Source of the DNA: Massilia sp. W12
GTDB lineage: Bacteria; Pseudomonadota; Gammaproteobacteria; Burkholderiales; Burkholderiaceae_D
Length of the DNA: 64,000 bases
Reading direction: 5' to 3'
NCBI RefSeq assembly: GCF_037300705.1
Contig: NZ_CP147776.1
Location: 248,001 to 312,000 of the forward strand
This document shows positions 48,701 through 56,275 of this stretch, piece by piece (the first letter of the stretch is position 1; every line of letters starts with the position of its first letter). The notes under the pieces were generated by a model. That model ran no database searches, was not told the origin of the DNA, and saw only the letters and a program-made list of their open reading frames with translations. The position numbers were made by a program, and so were the translations under genes.

Positions 48701-50175
48701 TGCCGTTGCAGACGGTGGATAGCGTCAGCCATGTGCAATTGCCGCCCGATTTGCATGGTGCGCGGGTCTTGCTGGCCGACCCCAATCCGCGTTCTTGCGG
48801 CGCCTTGCAAGAAGCCTTATCCGCCTGGCCCTTGCGGGTGGAGGCGGCGGACAATCTGAGCGCCGCCTTGCTGGCGCTGCGCGTGGCCAGCGCCAGCGGC
48901 GACCCGTTTCAATTGCTGCTGTGCGATGTCTGTCTGGGCGAAGACAGCGGCTTGCAACTGGCGCAGGCGGCGCAGGCGCAAGAAGCGAGTCCGCCGCGCA
49001 TTTTGATGCTGGCCTGCGCCGGCCAGGAACAGGCTTTGCGCGCCGCCGAGCAAGCCGGCCTGCTGAGTTTGTGCAAACCGTTTGCGCGCAAACAATTGCA
49101 AGACGCCTTGCTCAGTTTGCTGGCGCCACGCCCGCGACTGCGCAGCGGCGCGCGCAGCCCAAGCCAGCACTATTTCGGCGGCGCGCGCATTCTGCTGGCG
49201 GAAGACAATGAAATCAATCAGCAAATTGCGCTTGAACTCTTGCAAGAAGTCGGGGTCGAGGTCAGGGTGGCGGAAAATGGCCGCATCGCGCTGGATTGCC
49301 TGCTGGCCGCCGGGCCGCAAGGCTTTGATCTGGTCTTGATGGATTTGGAAATGCCGGAAATGGATGGCCACCAGGCTATCCTGGCCCTGCGCCAGGAAAC
49401 CGCATTCCAGGATGTGCCGGTGCTGGCGATGACCGCGCATGCAGTGGCGGAAGTGCGCGAGCGCTGTCTGCGCGAAGGTATGCAAGACTATTTCACCAAG
49501 CCGATTGACCCGGAGCAATTGTATGCATTGCTGGCGCGCTGGTTGCCGGCGGCGGTGCCGCGCGGCGCCAAACCTGTGCGCGCGTCAAAAGCCGTGGCCC
49601 CGCCCTGGCCGGACTTACGCGGCATTGATTTGCAAGCCGGCCTGTCCCGCGTGGCGGGGCGGCGCAGTCTGTATCTGCAATTATTGCGCCGCTTTGCCGA
49701 CAGTCAGCGTGGTTGTATTGACGAGTTGCGCGCCGAACTGGCGCAAGGCCACCGCGCCGAAGCCGCGCGCCTGGCGCACAGCCTGCGCGGGGTGGCCGGC
49801 AATATCGGCGCCGACGCCCTGTCCGCCGCTGCGCGGCAACTGGAATACCGCTTACAAGCCCCGCATTTGGATGAGCATGAGATTGCCGACGATGTGCAAG
49901 CTTTGGCGGCGCAATTGCAAGATTTGCTGCCGCAGATTGACGCCTGGCTGGCCGCGCAGCAACCGCCGGTCAGCGCTGAGGCTGTCGCTCAGAGCATTGC
50001 GCCGGCGCAAGCGCAAGCCGAGTTGCGCCGCCTCTTGCAAGAAGGCAGCGCAGACGCGCCAGCCTATTTCACCGAACAGCGCAGCGCCTTCGCCACCTTG
50101 CCGCAATGCGCCGCATTGGAAGCAGCTTTACAGCAATTTGATTTTGATGCGGCGCTGGCATGTTTGGCGCCATGA
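42736..50175 (+). CDS. Giant pseudokinase-AAA-TPR-GAF hybrid histidine kinase
   Basis: The product has 2479 residues; I use the ATG at 42736 because it overlaps the previous stop (ATGA). Order: a protein-kinase-like domain (1-270); a predicted ATPase with Walker [16 protein letters not shown] (~327) and Walker [15 protein letters not shown] (~455); TPR-like helices (~680-1290); two GAF domains (~1305, ~1530); His in [20 protein letters not shown] (~1766); HATPase; a receiver with [12 protein letters not shown]; a second receiver with [12 protein letters not shown]; and Hpt [14 protein letters not shown]. The family normally has H-K-D and D-F-G. Here the kinase reads [11 protein letters not shown] and LLGFHLAS, so both catalytic Asp residues are absent. 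It is probably a pseudokinase sensor module on a phosphorelay. Confidence 0.88.
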   Translation: MSAEYTLLQVLAEEGGVRLLRALGNDAAQQPINTVLLLQDRNSGDALLQIDQLRQQIGLCAGLPEKSVALPRAVCLYEGAPTLVLQDPGLPTLESLLQEALPLEQSLRIACGIAKALRSVHQADIVHKSLCPAHILVDQRSGQACLLGFHLASRLPRERQEYLPLQELPGNFAYMAPEQSGRMNRCIDARSDLYALGVIFYRMLSGSLPFEAGDALEWVHCHVARSPVPPHKRQAVLPLALSQIVMKLLEKDAQQRYQSAAGLLYDLRRCLQEWQTRGAIPMFAPGQHDAPLRLCVAENLVGRQQQSRQLQQSLQRVLNSGNPELLLVSGSSGSGKSSLINELHKVALQPRVWFLEGKFEQFQRSIPYAILGQAFSVLVRQLLCMSEDEVQHYRLQLQQRLGSNLGLMLELAPELRFICGELPAPPALPPVEAENRFQNVFRQFLSVFATPHHPLLLFLDDLQWVDGATLKLLADIVAHNTPRHVLLIGAFREEEAGPAHPLSLTLARMRHARRQGARLSHVRLSPLSLQEVQELIAASLHCPHNACAPLAQLVYGKSAGNPYFTIEFLRTLDEEKLLYYEAELACWRWDLSAIEQRYPPPRNVDEAAGARQLLSEKLARLGPPQARLLALAACIGHQVPHALLARLSGMSLERVRHCAQALEQAGLLLRQRNQYVFAHDRVQEAAVQLLSPQELPGLHLQIGRLLAGAGSTQQIEEEIFHIVNHCNAGLELVSAEQEKRLLCQLNFLAGKKARDAIAYAAAVDYLRLAASLMPPDPWSQAYDDQMALLFLRCECEYQLGHTGLVEQFFHEMHAHAPDRLQRVRIATLRVKLYQLSARFAEALQVALQILQEFEIGCMAGQDSVLAQALAHEQAALDAQLADCDIASLAALPQMQDEEIRMVLELLAEVRAIAWNVSPMLYQYLSVKAMALLLQYGNSEAGCSAYMGYGILLVQRGQIEQAVALADMALALYQRYPEQVRSGRLLFTHGAFFSSWRKPLANSIELLEQAYIRCMEAGNMAMAGYCAPHILVMLLEQTDNLEHCRQICEKYIASEKHNQSRWPDRLLRMYRQLCKALAGATDSPGGLDDAQYDSQRALREFTEAAYGPGLTLFYLVQQVLHYHFGRYQQSLEAARQAAQGMHFLRATYSETTHYSYLALALCACQEQRGTDPQTLAQLHEIEARLGVWAQHCPHNFQARHLLLQAEIARLEGRQLPAMRAYDAAIDAAQSAKFHVVEALTYERAAVYYHQLDHEKIAHNYLREARAAWQHLGADGKVRELGARFPWLEARAALSAQQAAGTAAGTRLAQLDMLSVLKASQVVSGVMELDALIQSLLKIVLENAGAGRGLLILPQAGSCQIVAEASTTQEGLSVQNLHLPLQQSDKLPLSLIQYVMRTSERVLLDDASEHSQFSEDSYLYRMRPKSVLCLPLLKQMKLVGLLYLENRLTPGVFTPGRLEVLELLASQAAISIENATLYRNLQLENADRKRAEAALQEHRDQLEVTIHERTLEMLRQKQEVEQQKESVELAHKNISVMSEIGRELTASLHRADIVKTLYRHVNDLMEASNFVVGFVQEEQNRLEFPFNIHLGNFLPAYSCSMEDDLPAVWCVRERGVVFVNDIEQEAKLYVRDPEAAWQRAQKLGVRSMPQALLLVPMVLQERVLGMIGVQSYSKHVYRRIHIDMLQTLSAYAAVALDNALAYSQVEQALAALRETEAQLRLQEQQVRQQTGELARANKTLQENEERLRQAKQKAEDATRLKSEFLANMSHEIRTPMNAIIGMAHLALRTELNPKQQDYLGKIHRAGLSLLGIINDILDFSKIEAGRLEIEQTGFELDDVLANVASVTSQRAGEKGLSYLFHIERHVPQRLQGDPLRLGQVLINLVNNAIKFTERGEVWLEVRMSGLAAAAQQQAGQVLQLRFAVRDTGIGISAEQQARLFQAFSQADGSTTRKYGGTGLGLSISRHLVQLMGGSIGVQSNPGHGSTFYFTLPLQTVDSVSHVQLPPDLHGARVLLADPNPRSCGALQEALSAWPLRVEAADNLSAALLALRVASASGDPFQLLLCDVCLGEDSGLQLAQAAQAQEASPPRILMLACAGQEQALRAAEQAGLLSLCKPFARKQLQDALLSLLAPRPRLRSGARSPSQHYFGGARILLAEDNEINQQIALELLQEVGVEVRVAENGRIALDCLLAAGPQGFDLVLMDLEMPEMDGHQAILALRQETAFQDVPVLAMTAHAVAEVRERCLREGMQDYFTKPIDPEQLYALLARWLPAAVPRGAKPVRASKAVAPPWPDLRGIDLQAGLSRVAGRRSLYLQLLRRFADSQRGCIDELRAELAQGHRAEAARLAHSLRGVAGNIGADALSAAARQLEYRLQAPHLDEHEIADDVQALAAQLQDLLPQIDAWLAAQQPPVSAEAVAQSIAPAQAQAELRRLLQEGSADAPAYFTEQRSAFATLPQCAALEAALQQFDFDAALACLAP

Positions 50176-50193
50176 CGCGCGGCAGCAGCGACC

Positions 50194-50331
50194 AAAATCA
50201 ATGGGGTCACAAAATCAATGGGGTCAGACTCGATTGATTTCTCAACAAAATCAATGGGGTCAGACTCGATTGATTTCTCAAGCCTCAAAATCAAAATCAA
50301 CAAAATCAATGGGGTCAGACTTGATTGATTT
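50194..50331. repeat. REP cluster downstream of the giant kinase
   Basis: A partial and three complete head-to-tail units lie at 50194-50209, 50211-50240, 50246-50275 and 50302-50331. Each complete unit has AAAATCAATGGGGTCAGACT and CGATTGATTT (or TTGATTGATTT). The arms AAATCAAT and ATTGATTT are perfectly complementary and there is an inner GTC-A-GAC, so each unit can fold. Spacing is irregular (5-26 bases). Confidence 0.92.
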
Positions 50332-50382
50332 CTCAAGCCTAACCGTCAGATAATCTAAATCCCTTTATCCCTGCTTTGACAT

Positions 50383-51264
50383 ATGTTCCATAATCAATTA
50401 CGCCTGCCATGGCAGGGTTTTGCGGCGCGCTGGCTTGAACGGTTGGCGAATAGCGCCGCGCTGGCGGGATGGCGGCGTCGCCTCTTGTCCAAACTGCCAT
50501 TTCTGCAACTGCGCAGCGATGTGGTGGATGTGGTGTACGCCAACTGGGTCGTGCCGCTGGATGCCGTGCGTCACCTTTTACCGGATCAGCTGCGCTTACA
50601 GGAAGCGGCGCAACACACCATTCTCACCGTGCTGACGTATCGACATGGGCATTTCGGCCCGGCTTTGCTTGGCCCTCTGCGCCACATGCTGCCTTCGCCA
50701 TTGCAAAGCAATTGGCGTTTATATGTGCAAGAGATGCCAGATGGTTCCGGCGTGGGCAAGGTGGTGCTGTTTATTAAAAATATTTTTGATAGCGCTATGT
50801 ATGGCATCGGCTCGCGTCTGTTCAGCGACGCCTTGCCTTCACATGTGGCGCAGACTTTTGTGCATCAGAAAACGGCGCAGGGATTTCAGATTCAGATCAA
50901 TGGCGGCAGCGGTAGCGCCCCTTCGTTCGCGCTTGAAGTTGCGCTGGGCGGCGGCAAACAATTACCACCATCCATGCAGGCGTTTTTTCCGACCTGGGAA
51001 CATGCGGTGGACGCCCTGACGCAGCAAGACTCCGCCTTGTCGCCAGTGGCTGGCGCAGCGCTGATTGCGCATGCCGGGATTGATTTGCCGATTCCTTTGC
51101 CGCAGGTGCAGCCGGCTGTCATGAGCGCGGCCGATCCGGGCGATTTTTTGCGCCAGCTTGGCGTTAAGGGGCCGGCGTTTTGCTTTGTCGTGCCACAAGT
51201 GCCATTTCGTGTGCTTTGGGAGCGTTGCCTTCGTCTGGAATCAAGAGAAATCAATCGAGTCTGA
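50383..51264 (+). CDS. DUF2071/acetoacetate-decarboxylase-fold protein
   Basis: The product has 293 residues and no signal peptide. VVDVVYANWVVPLDAVRHLL followed by PDQLRLQEA is the DUF2071 (YqjF-like) opening, and TVLTYRHGHFGPALLGPLR and RLYVQEMPDGSGVGKVVLFI follow. The family has the acetoacetate decarboxylase fold but mostly without a known reaction. The last residues, REINRV, and the TGA stop are made by a REP unit (51247-51275), so the original end has been replaced. The C-terminus overlaps the convergent transporter gene by 14 bases within that REP. Confidence 0.75.
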   Translation: MFHNQLRLPWQGFAARWLERLANSAALAGWRRRLLSKLPFLQLRSDVVDVVYANWVVPLDAVRHLLPDQLRLQEAAQHTILTVLTYRHGHFGPALLGPLRHMLPSPLQSNWRLYVQEMPDGSGVGKVVLFIKNIFDSAMYGIGSRLFSDALPSHVAQTFVHQKTAQGFQIQINGGSGSAPSFALEVALGGGKQLPPSMQAFFPTWEHAVDALTQQDSALSPVAGAALIAHAGIDLPIPLPQVQPAVMSAADPGDFLRQLGVKGPAFCFVVPQVPFRVLWERCLRLESREINRV

Positions 51265-51291
51265 CCCCATTGATTTTGACCCCATTGATTC
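51247..51291. repeat. REP unit shared by two convergent gene ends
   Basis: A complete inverted unit (51247-51275, AAATCAATCGAGTCTGACCC then CATTGATTT) and an attached half unit (TGACCCCATTGATTCG, 51276-51291). The plus-strand TGA in GTCTGACC ends the DUF2071 gene. The minus-strand TGA in CGATTGATTT ends the transporter gene, giving it the tail INGVKINGVRLD. Confidence 0.92.
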
Positions 51292-52513
51292 GATACCTTC
51301 TCAATAAGAGATATGCGCAAAGTTTCAGCAAGCATGGTACGGCGGCATAGACAATAGACAAGCCAATGGTTTCTTTGCCGCCTTGTTGATAGCCGAGCGC
51401 GGCAAGCAGGGGCAGGGCCAGTCCGGCGCATGCCAGCGCCAGTTTGCCAAGCAAACTCCATACCCCGTAATAACTGGCGGCGCTGGCGTCTTGCGGGATT
51501 GCCGCAGCCAGCATGACGGGCGGCAAGGCCAGGTCAGAACCCAGGGCCAGTCCGCAGATCAGGCAAACCATGGCATACGGCCAGATATCGCCAGCCTCTA
51601 AAAACACAGCGCCGATGAAGCCCGACATCGCCAATAACATACCTGCTTGCCACGCGCGTTGCGAGCCATATTGCCGCGCCAACCTGACCCAGGCTGGCAG
51701 GCCGATGGCGGCGGCGACAAAATACAAGGCGAGAAACAAGCCGCCATATTTTTCTGCGACGATACGGTCGGCAATAAAAAACAGGGCGAGCGTGGCGGGA
51801 ATCGCCGCAGCTAAGCTGTTCAGGAAATAGATAGGCAATAAGCCGGTGAACCCGGGATTCGCAAACGCCACGCGCCAGGCGATACTGTGTTCCTCCGCTT
51901 GGCTTTGCCAACGTGGCGCAAAATTCCACAGCATCAGCAGGGCGAGCAGCAAAATCAGCGCGAAGCCTCCGGTGTAAGCCAGCAAACTGCCGCGTATCTG
52001 TCCCGCAGCGCCTTGCAAAATAAAGAAGGGCATCAGGCTGGCGCTGATTACTCCCAGCAGACCCAAGCCCTCACGCCAGGCGCTGGCGCGCAATTGCATC
52101 TGCGTTTCCCCAAGCCTGGCGCCCCAGGCGAGATAGGCAATATTGAGCATGCTGTGCCCGGTGTAGGCGATGATGAGCATCAAGCCCAGCCATGCCAGCA
52201 AGCTGCTGTCAGCCGCCAAGCGGGGCGGTAACCATAGACCGAAGAAGGCGCCAGCCAGGATGCAGCCTGCGCAAATCAGCCATGCTTTGAGGTGTTGCGG
52301 GTAGCGGTCGATTAAACGCCCGAGCCAGGGATCTTGCACGGTATCAATCAGGCGCGCAAAAAAGAGCAGCAAGCCAGTGGCGGCCAGTGGTGCGCCAAGT
52401 TGCGTGGTGTAGTACGCAGGAATCTGTACATATACCGGCAGCGCGGCCATCGCCAGCGGCAGGCCAAGCAAGCCGTAACTGGCATGGGCGAAATGGCGCG
52501 TGTCCTGCTTCAT
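51251..52513 (-). CDS. GPH/MelB-type MFS transporter
   Basis: From the ATG at 52513 the protein has 420 residues with about 12 transmembrane segments. FFARLIDTVQDPWLGRLIDR is the conserved D-x-x-x-D-P-x-x-G-x-x-x-D loop of the glycoside-pentoside-hexuronide:cation symporters, and AYLAWGARLGETQMQLRASA matches loop 4-5. Substrate unknown, presumably a sugar-like compound or another small molecule. The last 12 residues (INGVKINGVRLD) and the stop come from one and a half REP units, so an older stop was lost or overwritten. The frame extended to 52600 lacks support. Confidence 0.82.
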   Translation of the reverse strand: MKQDTRHFAHASYGLLGLPLAMAALPVYVQIPAYYTTQLGAPLAATGLLLFFARLIDTVQDPWLGRLIDRYPQHLKAWLICAGCILAGAFFGLWLPPRLAADSSLLAWLGLMLIIAYTGHSMLNIAYLAWGARLGETQMQLRASAWREGLGLLGVISASLMPFFILQGAAGQIRGSLLAYTGGFALILLLALLMLWNFAPRWQSQAEEHSIAWRVAFANPGFTGLLPIYFLNSLAAAIPATLALFFIADRIVAEKYGGLFLALYFVAAAIGLPAWVRLARQYGSQRAWQAGMLLAMSGFIGAVFLEAGDIWPYAMVCLICGLALGSDLALPPVMLAAAIPQDASAASYYGVWSLLGKLALACAGLALPLLAALGYQQGGKETIGLSIVYAAVPCLLKLCAYLLLRRYRINGVKINGVRLD

Positions 52514-52952
52514 ATTACGCGCGCCATGCCTTGGCTGATTGCCGCCATTGCTGACCCCTAGCGGTTTAACGGACTTGCACTGCGATGGCGGCCCAAGCAA
52601 GAAGCGGCTTCATTCAGAACGCCAGCATGGTGATGCATCACAACATAGGCGCTGTTCAGACCGGAAATTCCTGTCGCTGTGAAGGCGATGCGCTGGCGCT
52701 TGGCAAAGAGCATGGCGTTTTTTCCTATATTGAAGATGGTAAGCGTTAAGTGCGGCTAACTCTGTCGCTCATGCTAATACCATTTTGAAAAAAATTCTAC
52801 TGAAGAGTAGCGAAATACACCGGGCAGTATTTTAATCAGATCGATCAATGGGGTCAGACTCGATTGATTTTGGATCAATGGGGTCAGACTCGATTGATTT
52901 TGCAGCACGCTTGTCATAAGATTTCCATACCCATACATTCGCGAGGTCAACC
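52514..52952. other. Intergenic region with two REP units upstream of the RAYT gene
   Basis: REP units at 52842-52870 and 52871-52901 (GGATCAATGGGGTCAGACTC then GATTGATTTT) stand in tandem 52 bases before the RAYT start. The part 52514-52840 shows no full gene. On the minus strand near 52720-52590 a short frame MLFAKRQRIAFTATGISGLN followed by SAYVVMHHHAGVLNEA could be a decayed fragment, but I cannot name it. Confidence 0.7.
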
Positions 52953-53663
52953 ATGGCGCGATTGCCCCGATTTGTTCTTCCTGGCGTTCCTCAGCATGTC
53001 ATTTTGCGCGGCAATAACCGTTCCCCCATTTTTGCCGCACCGGACGATTACCGATTTTTTCTTGAAAAATTGAAAGCTGCCTGCGAGAAGCACGGCTGTG
53101 CGCTGCATGCTTATGTTTTGATGACCAACCACGTCCATTTCTTGCTGTCACCCGGCAACTCAAGCGCTTTTTCGAAAGCAATGCAGATGCTGGGGCGGTA
53201 TTACGTTCAGTACTTCAACTTTCGTCACAAGCGCACCGGCACGCTGTTTGAAGGCAGGTATCGCGCAACGATGATCGATACAGAGCAATACTTCTTGATC
53301 TGTATGCGTTACATAGAAATGAATCCGGTGCGCGCAAACATGGTTGCCAATCCGGGAGAGTATCCATGGTCTAGCTATGCATGTAACGCATTGGGAAGCG
53401 CAAACGATTTGCTGACGCCGCACGATGAATATCTCCGCTTGGGAAAAACAGTCAACAAGCGCCTGTCAGCGTATCAGGAATTGTTTGACAGTCACTTATC
53501 CGAAGCGAATTTGACTGCAATTCGCGAAGCCGGCAATAAAGGATGGCCGATCGGTTCTGAGCAGTTCAAGCAAATGATCCAATCGAATTTGGGCTTGCGC
53601 GCTATGCCAAGCCCAAGAGGCGGCGACAGAAAATCAAAGGAATTTCAAATCAATCGAGTCTGA
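52953..53663 (+). CDS. REP-associated tyrosine transposase (RAYT)
   Basis: This 236-residue Y1/HUH transposase of the TnpA_REP type has the opening MARLPRFVLPGVPQHVILRG, the HUH motif in MTNHVHFLLSP, RTGTLFEGRYRATMID, and the catalytic Tyr in MRYIEMNPVRANMV. Such enzymes bind and cut REP hairpins as single strands, and are held responsible for spreading REP elements (known for the family). GAGGT lies nine bases before the ATG. The gene is bracketed by two REP units upstream and an inverted one that provides its last residues (EFQINRV) and stop. It is therefore very probably the source of all REP copies in this window. Confidence 0.93.
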   Translation: MARLPRFVLPGVPQHVILRGNNRSPIFAAPDDYRFFLEKLKAACEKHGCALHAYVLMTNHVHFLLSPGNSSAFSKAMQMLGRYYVQYFNFRHKRTGTLFEGRYRATMIDTEQYFLICMRYIEMNPVRANMVANPGEYPWSSYACNALGSANDLLTPHDEYLRLGKTVNKRLSAYQELFDSHLSEANLTAIREAGNKGWPIGSEQFKQMIQSNLGLRAMPSPRGGDRKSKEFQINRV

Positions 53664-53674
53664 CCCCATTGATT
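53647..53674. repeat. Inverted REP unit at the 3' end of the RAYT gene
   Basis: AAATCAATCGAGTCTGACCC then CATTGATT. The TGA inside GTCTGACC is the stop codon of the RAYT gene. In orientation it is inverted to the two units upstream of the gene, which gives the usual RAYT arrangement. Confidence 0.92.
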
Positions 53675-53831
53675 CTGATGTATTGATTATTCCATTGATT
53701 GGAATAGTTAATTGAATTGAATGATGATTCATTCTAAAAGTGGAATTTGGAATAATGCACTCACTCGCCGCACAACACAAAACGCGGCAAGCAAGAAAGC
53801 CAAATCAACCACATATGACAGGAGTCTCATC

Positions 53832-54833
53832 ATGCAACACATTTCTCGCCGTCAAGGCATCAAAACCATGCTCGCCGCCAGCTTGGCTGCTTTAAGTTTC
53901 GGTGCGATAGTCAGCAACGCCAGCGCCACAATCGCCACCACCTTGCCGCCAGGCGAAGCGCCCATTGTAAGCAAGACTTCTGTATTGCATAAAAACATCA
54001 AAGTGGGCGATGTGGATGTGTTTTACCGTGAAGCCGGTGACAAAAACGCGCCAACCATTGTGCTGCTGCACGGATTCCCGACCTCGTCGCAAATGTTCCG
54101 CAACCTGATCCCGCAATTAGCCAGGCAATACCATGTGATTGCTCCCGACTTCCCTGGCTTTGGCAAAACCCAAACACCGGCGGGTTATGTGCACAGCTTT
54201 GACAATATCGCCAAAGTGGTGGAGGGCCTGTTGCAAGCCAAAGGTGTGGCGCGTTACAGCATGTATGTGTTTGATTACGGCGCGCCGGTGGGATGGCGTC
54301 TGGCCCTGGCCAACCCCAGCCGTGTGGATTCCTTCATCATCCAAAACGGCAACGCCTATGAAGAAGGGCTGCGTGAATTTTGGGACCCGTTCCGCACTTA
54401 TTGGAAAAACAACGACGCCGCGTCCCGTAATGCCTTGGCCGGTTTCTTGAACCTGGGCGCCACTCAGTGGCAATACACGCATGGCCAGCCAGTACAAGCC
54501 TTGATCAGCCCCGATCCTGCTGTGACAGACCAGTATTATCTGGATCAGGGTAATAACAAGCAGGTGCAACTCGATTTGTTTTACGACTACCGCACCAATC
54601 TGGCCGTGTATCCGCGTGTGCAAGCGTATTTCCGCAGCTATCAGCCGAAAACCTTGATCGTCTGGGGCCGCAATGACCAGATCTTTCCGTTCCAGGGCGC
54701 CGAAGCCTACAAGAAAGATTTGGTGCGTCCTAATATCCACTACCTCGACGGCGGCCATTTCGTACTCGAATCGCATGGAGCGCAAGTGGCGAAGTTGAGT
54801 ATGGACTTTTTGAAGTCGGTGTACGGTAAATAA
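53832..54833 (+). CDS. Exported alpha/beta hydrolase (haloalkane dehalogenase-like)
   Basis: From the ATG at 53832 (AGGAG ten bases ahead) the protein has 333 residues. The N-terminus ISRRQGIKTMLAASLAALSF has a twin arginine and a hydrophobic stretch, so Tat export is likely. The alpha/beta core has HGFPTSSQMFRNLIPQLA, the nucleophile elbow MYVFDYGAPVGWRLAL (Asp, not Ser) and the catalytic His in GGHFVLESHGAQV. An Asp nucleophile is typical of haloalkane dehalogenases, epoxide hydrolases and dehalogenase-like proteins; the exact substrate cannot be read from the sequence. Preceded by a REP-rich stretch. Confidence 0.85.
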   Translation: MQHISRRQGIKTMLAASLAALSFGAIVSNASATIATTLPPGEAPIVSKTSVLHKNIKVGDVDVFYREAGDKNAPTIVLLHGFPTSSQMFRNLIPQLARQYHVIAPDFPGFGKTQTPAGYVHSFDNIAKVVEGLLQAKGVARYSMYVFDYGAPVGWRLALANPSRVDSFIIQNGNAYEEGLREFWDPFRTYWKNNDAASRNALAGFLNLGATQWQYTHGQPVQALISPDPAVTDQYYLDQGNNKQVQLDLFYDYRTNLAVYPRVQAYFRSYQPKTLIVWGRNDQIFPFQGAEAYKKDLVRPNIHYLDGGHFVLESHGAQVAKLSMDFLKSVYGK

Positions 54834-54880
54834 GCCTGTCACCAGTGGCGGCCTGGTTTTGCCAGCGCCGCCAAGCTGCC

Positions 54881-56023
54881 TTACTTTGTGCGCAAGTAAG
54901 CATCCAGCGCGGCCCGTCCCACTGCTGGATCATCGGTGAAAAAGCCATCAATCCCGGCTTGCAAAAACAGCTTGAGTTCCGCCGCCATGTCGCCGCGCGT
55001 GGAGGGGGAAGCTGGATCGCCGCTGCGCAGATCGGCTGGCAGGAAAGGGTTTTCCGGGCGGAAGGTGTATGGGTGCAATAACAGGCCGGCAGCATGCGCA
55101 TTGGCGACCAGGGCGCTGGGCGCGCCCAGACGGTTTTGCGCCGTGCGCGCAATAATCATGTCTTTGGATGGGCCGATGCCATTGGCGTAACGCGCAATTT
55201 CACGCAAGCCGGCGGGCTGCGCCAGGTCGGCATACTTGCGTGTGTCCCCGCGTAAGCGGAAGTCCTCGGGCTGGCCGTTGGCGGACAGCAATTGCACTAT
55301 CGGCAGATCCGTCATTTGCCGGATTTCTTGTAGATTGCTGACTTCAAACGACTGGATAAACACCGCTGCTTTGGGGCCGCGATAACCCGCCGCGTGCAAG
55401 GCATCGACCAGGCGTTTTTCCAGCGGGAGTCCGATCGATTTGAAATAACTTGGATGCTTGGTTTCCGGATAGATGCCGATGACACGTCCCTTAGCCTTGC
55501 TTTGCGCCTGCGCCAGCGCAATCACTTCTTGCAGTGTGGGAATCTCGAACTGGCCATCGTATTGCGTATTGCCAGGACGGTTTTGCGGAATCCGCTCTTT
55601 GGCGCGCAGCGTCTTCAATTCGGCCAGCGTGAAGTCTTCGGTGAACCAGCCGGTGACGCTCACATTGTCGATCAGTTTAGTTGTTTTACGCGCCGCGAAT
55701 TCCGGTTTGTCAGCCACATTGGTGGTGCCGGAAATTTCATTTTCATGGCGCGCCACCAGGAAGCCATCCTTGCTGGGGACAAGATCCGGCTCAATGATGT
55801 CTGCCCCGTCTTCAATTGCTTTGGTATAGGCGGCCAAGGTGTGTTCCGGGCGCAAGGCAGAGGCGCCGCGATGGCCGATCACCACCATGGCGGGCAGATT
55901 TTGGGTGTTTTGGCTGGCGACTTGAATCTGTTCGCCACCGCAAGCGCTCAGAATGAGCAATGCGCCGCCAAACAGCGCTGTTTTCAAGGCGCGCTGCAAA
56001 CCCGATGGACTTCTGTTTTTCAT
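54881..56023 (-). CDS. Glycerophosphodiester phosphodiesterase, lipoprotein
   Basis: The protein has 380 residues from the ATG at 56023 (a TTG at 56029 would add two). The lipobox LILSACGG fits a lipoprotein. The GDPD core has VIGHRGASALRPEHTLAAYT, ADIIEPDLVPSKDGFLVARH and the later YPETKHPSYFKSIG, so the His, Glu and Asp residues of the metal site are present. It splits glycerophosphodiesters into glycerol 3-phosphate and an alcohol (GlpQ type, periplasmic). It is convergent with the hydrolase gene. Confidence 0.9.
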   Translation of the reverse strand: MKNRSPSGLQRALKTALFGGALLILSACGGEQIQVASQNTQNLPAMVVIGHRGASALRPEHTLAAYTKAIEDGADIIEPDLVPSKDGFLVARHENEISGTTNVADKPEFAARKTTKLIDNVSVTGWFTEDFTLAELKTLRAKERIPQNRPGNTQYDGQFEIPTLQEVIALAQAQSKAKGRVIGIYPETKHPSYFKSIGLPLEKRLVDALHAAGYRGPKAAVFIQSFEVSNLQEIRQMTDLPIVQLLSANGQPEDFRLRGDTRKYADLAQPAGLREIARYANGIGPSKDMIIARTAQNRLGAPSALVANAHAAGLLLHPYTFRPENPFLPADLRSGDPASPSTRGDMAAELKLFLQAGIDGFFTDDPAVGRAALDAYLRTK

Positions 56024-56275
56024 AAGCAAAAAACGGCAAGCGTAAAGCCTTGCTGTGACAGCCTGATGTCAGGTGACGGGGCTGGCTGATATGCAGGAGG
56101 GCAGACTATCGGGCAGGCGCGCGGGCAATCAAGATTTTCTGTCATCGCAAAGTCATACGGCCTGCTTAATATTTTGCTTTTGTATTCATTCATCGGGGAT
56201 GGTCTGAGCTAAAATGCAAGCTTCATAAAAAGTGCGAGCATCCCCTGCATCGCCGTAAAATCCATGGAGACTGAA

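Noticed and set aside
50194-50331. CRISPR-like array of short direct repeats
   Set aside because: Only three to four units with irregular 5-26-base gaps of no spacer character; each unit is a REP palindrome found elsewhere, and no cas gene is present.
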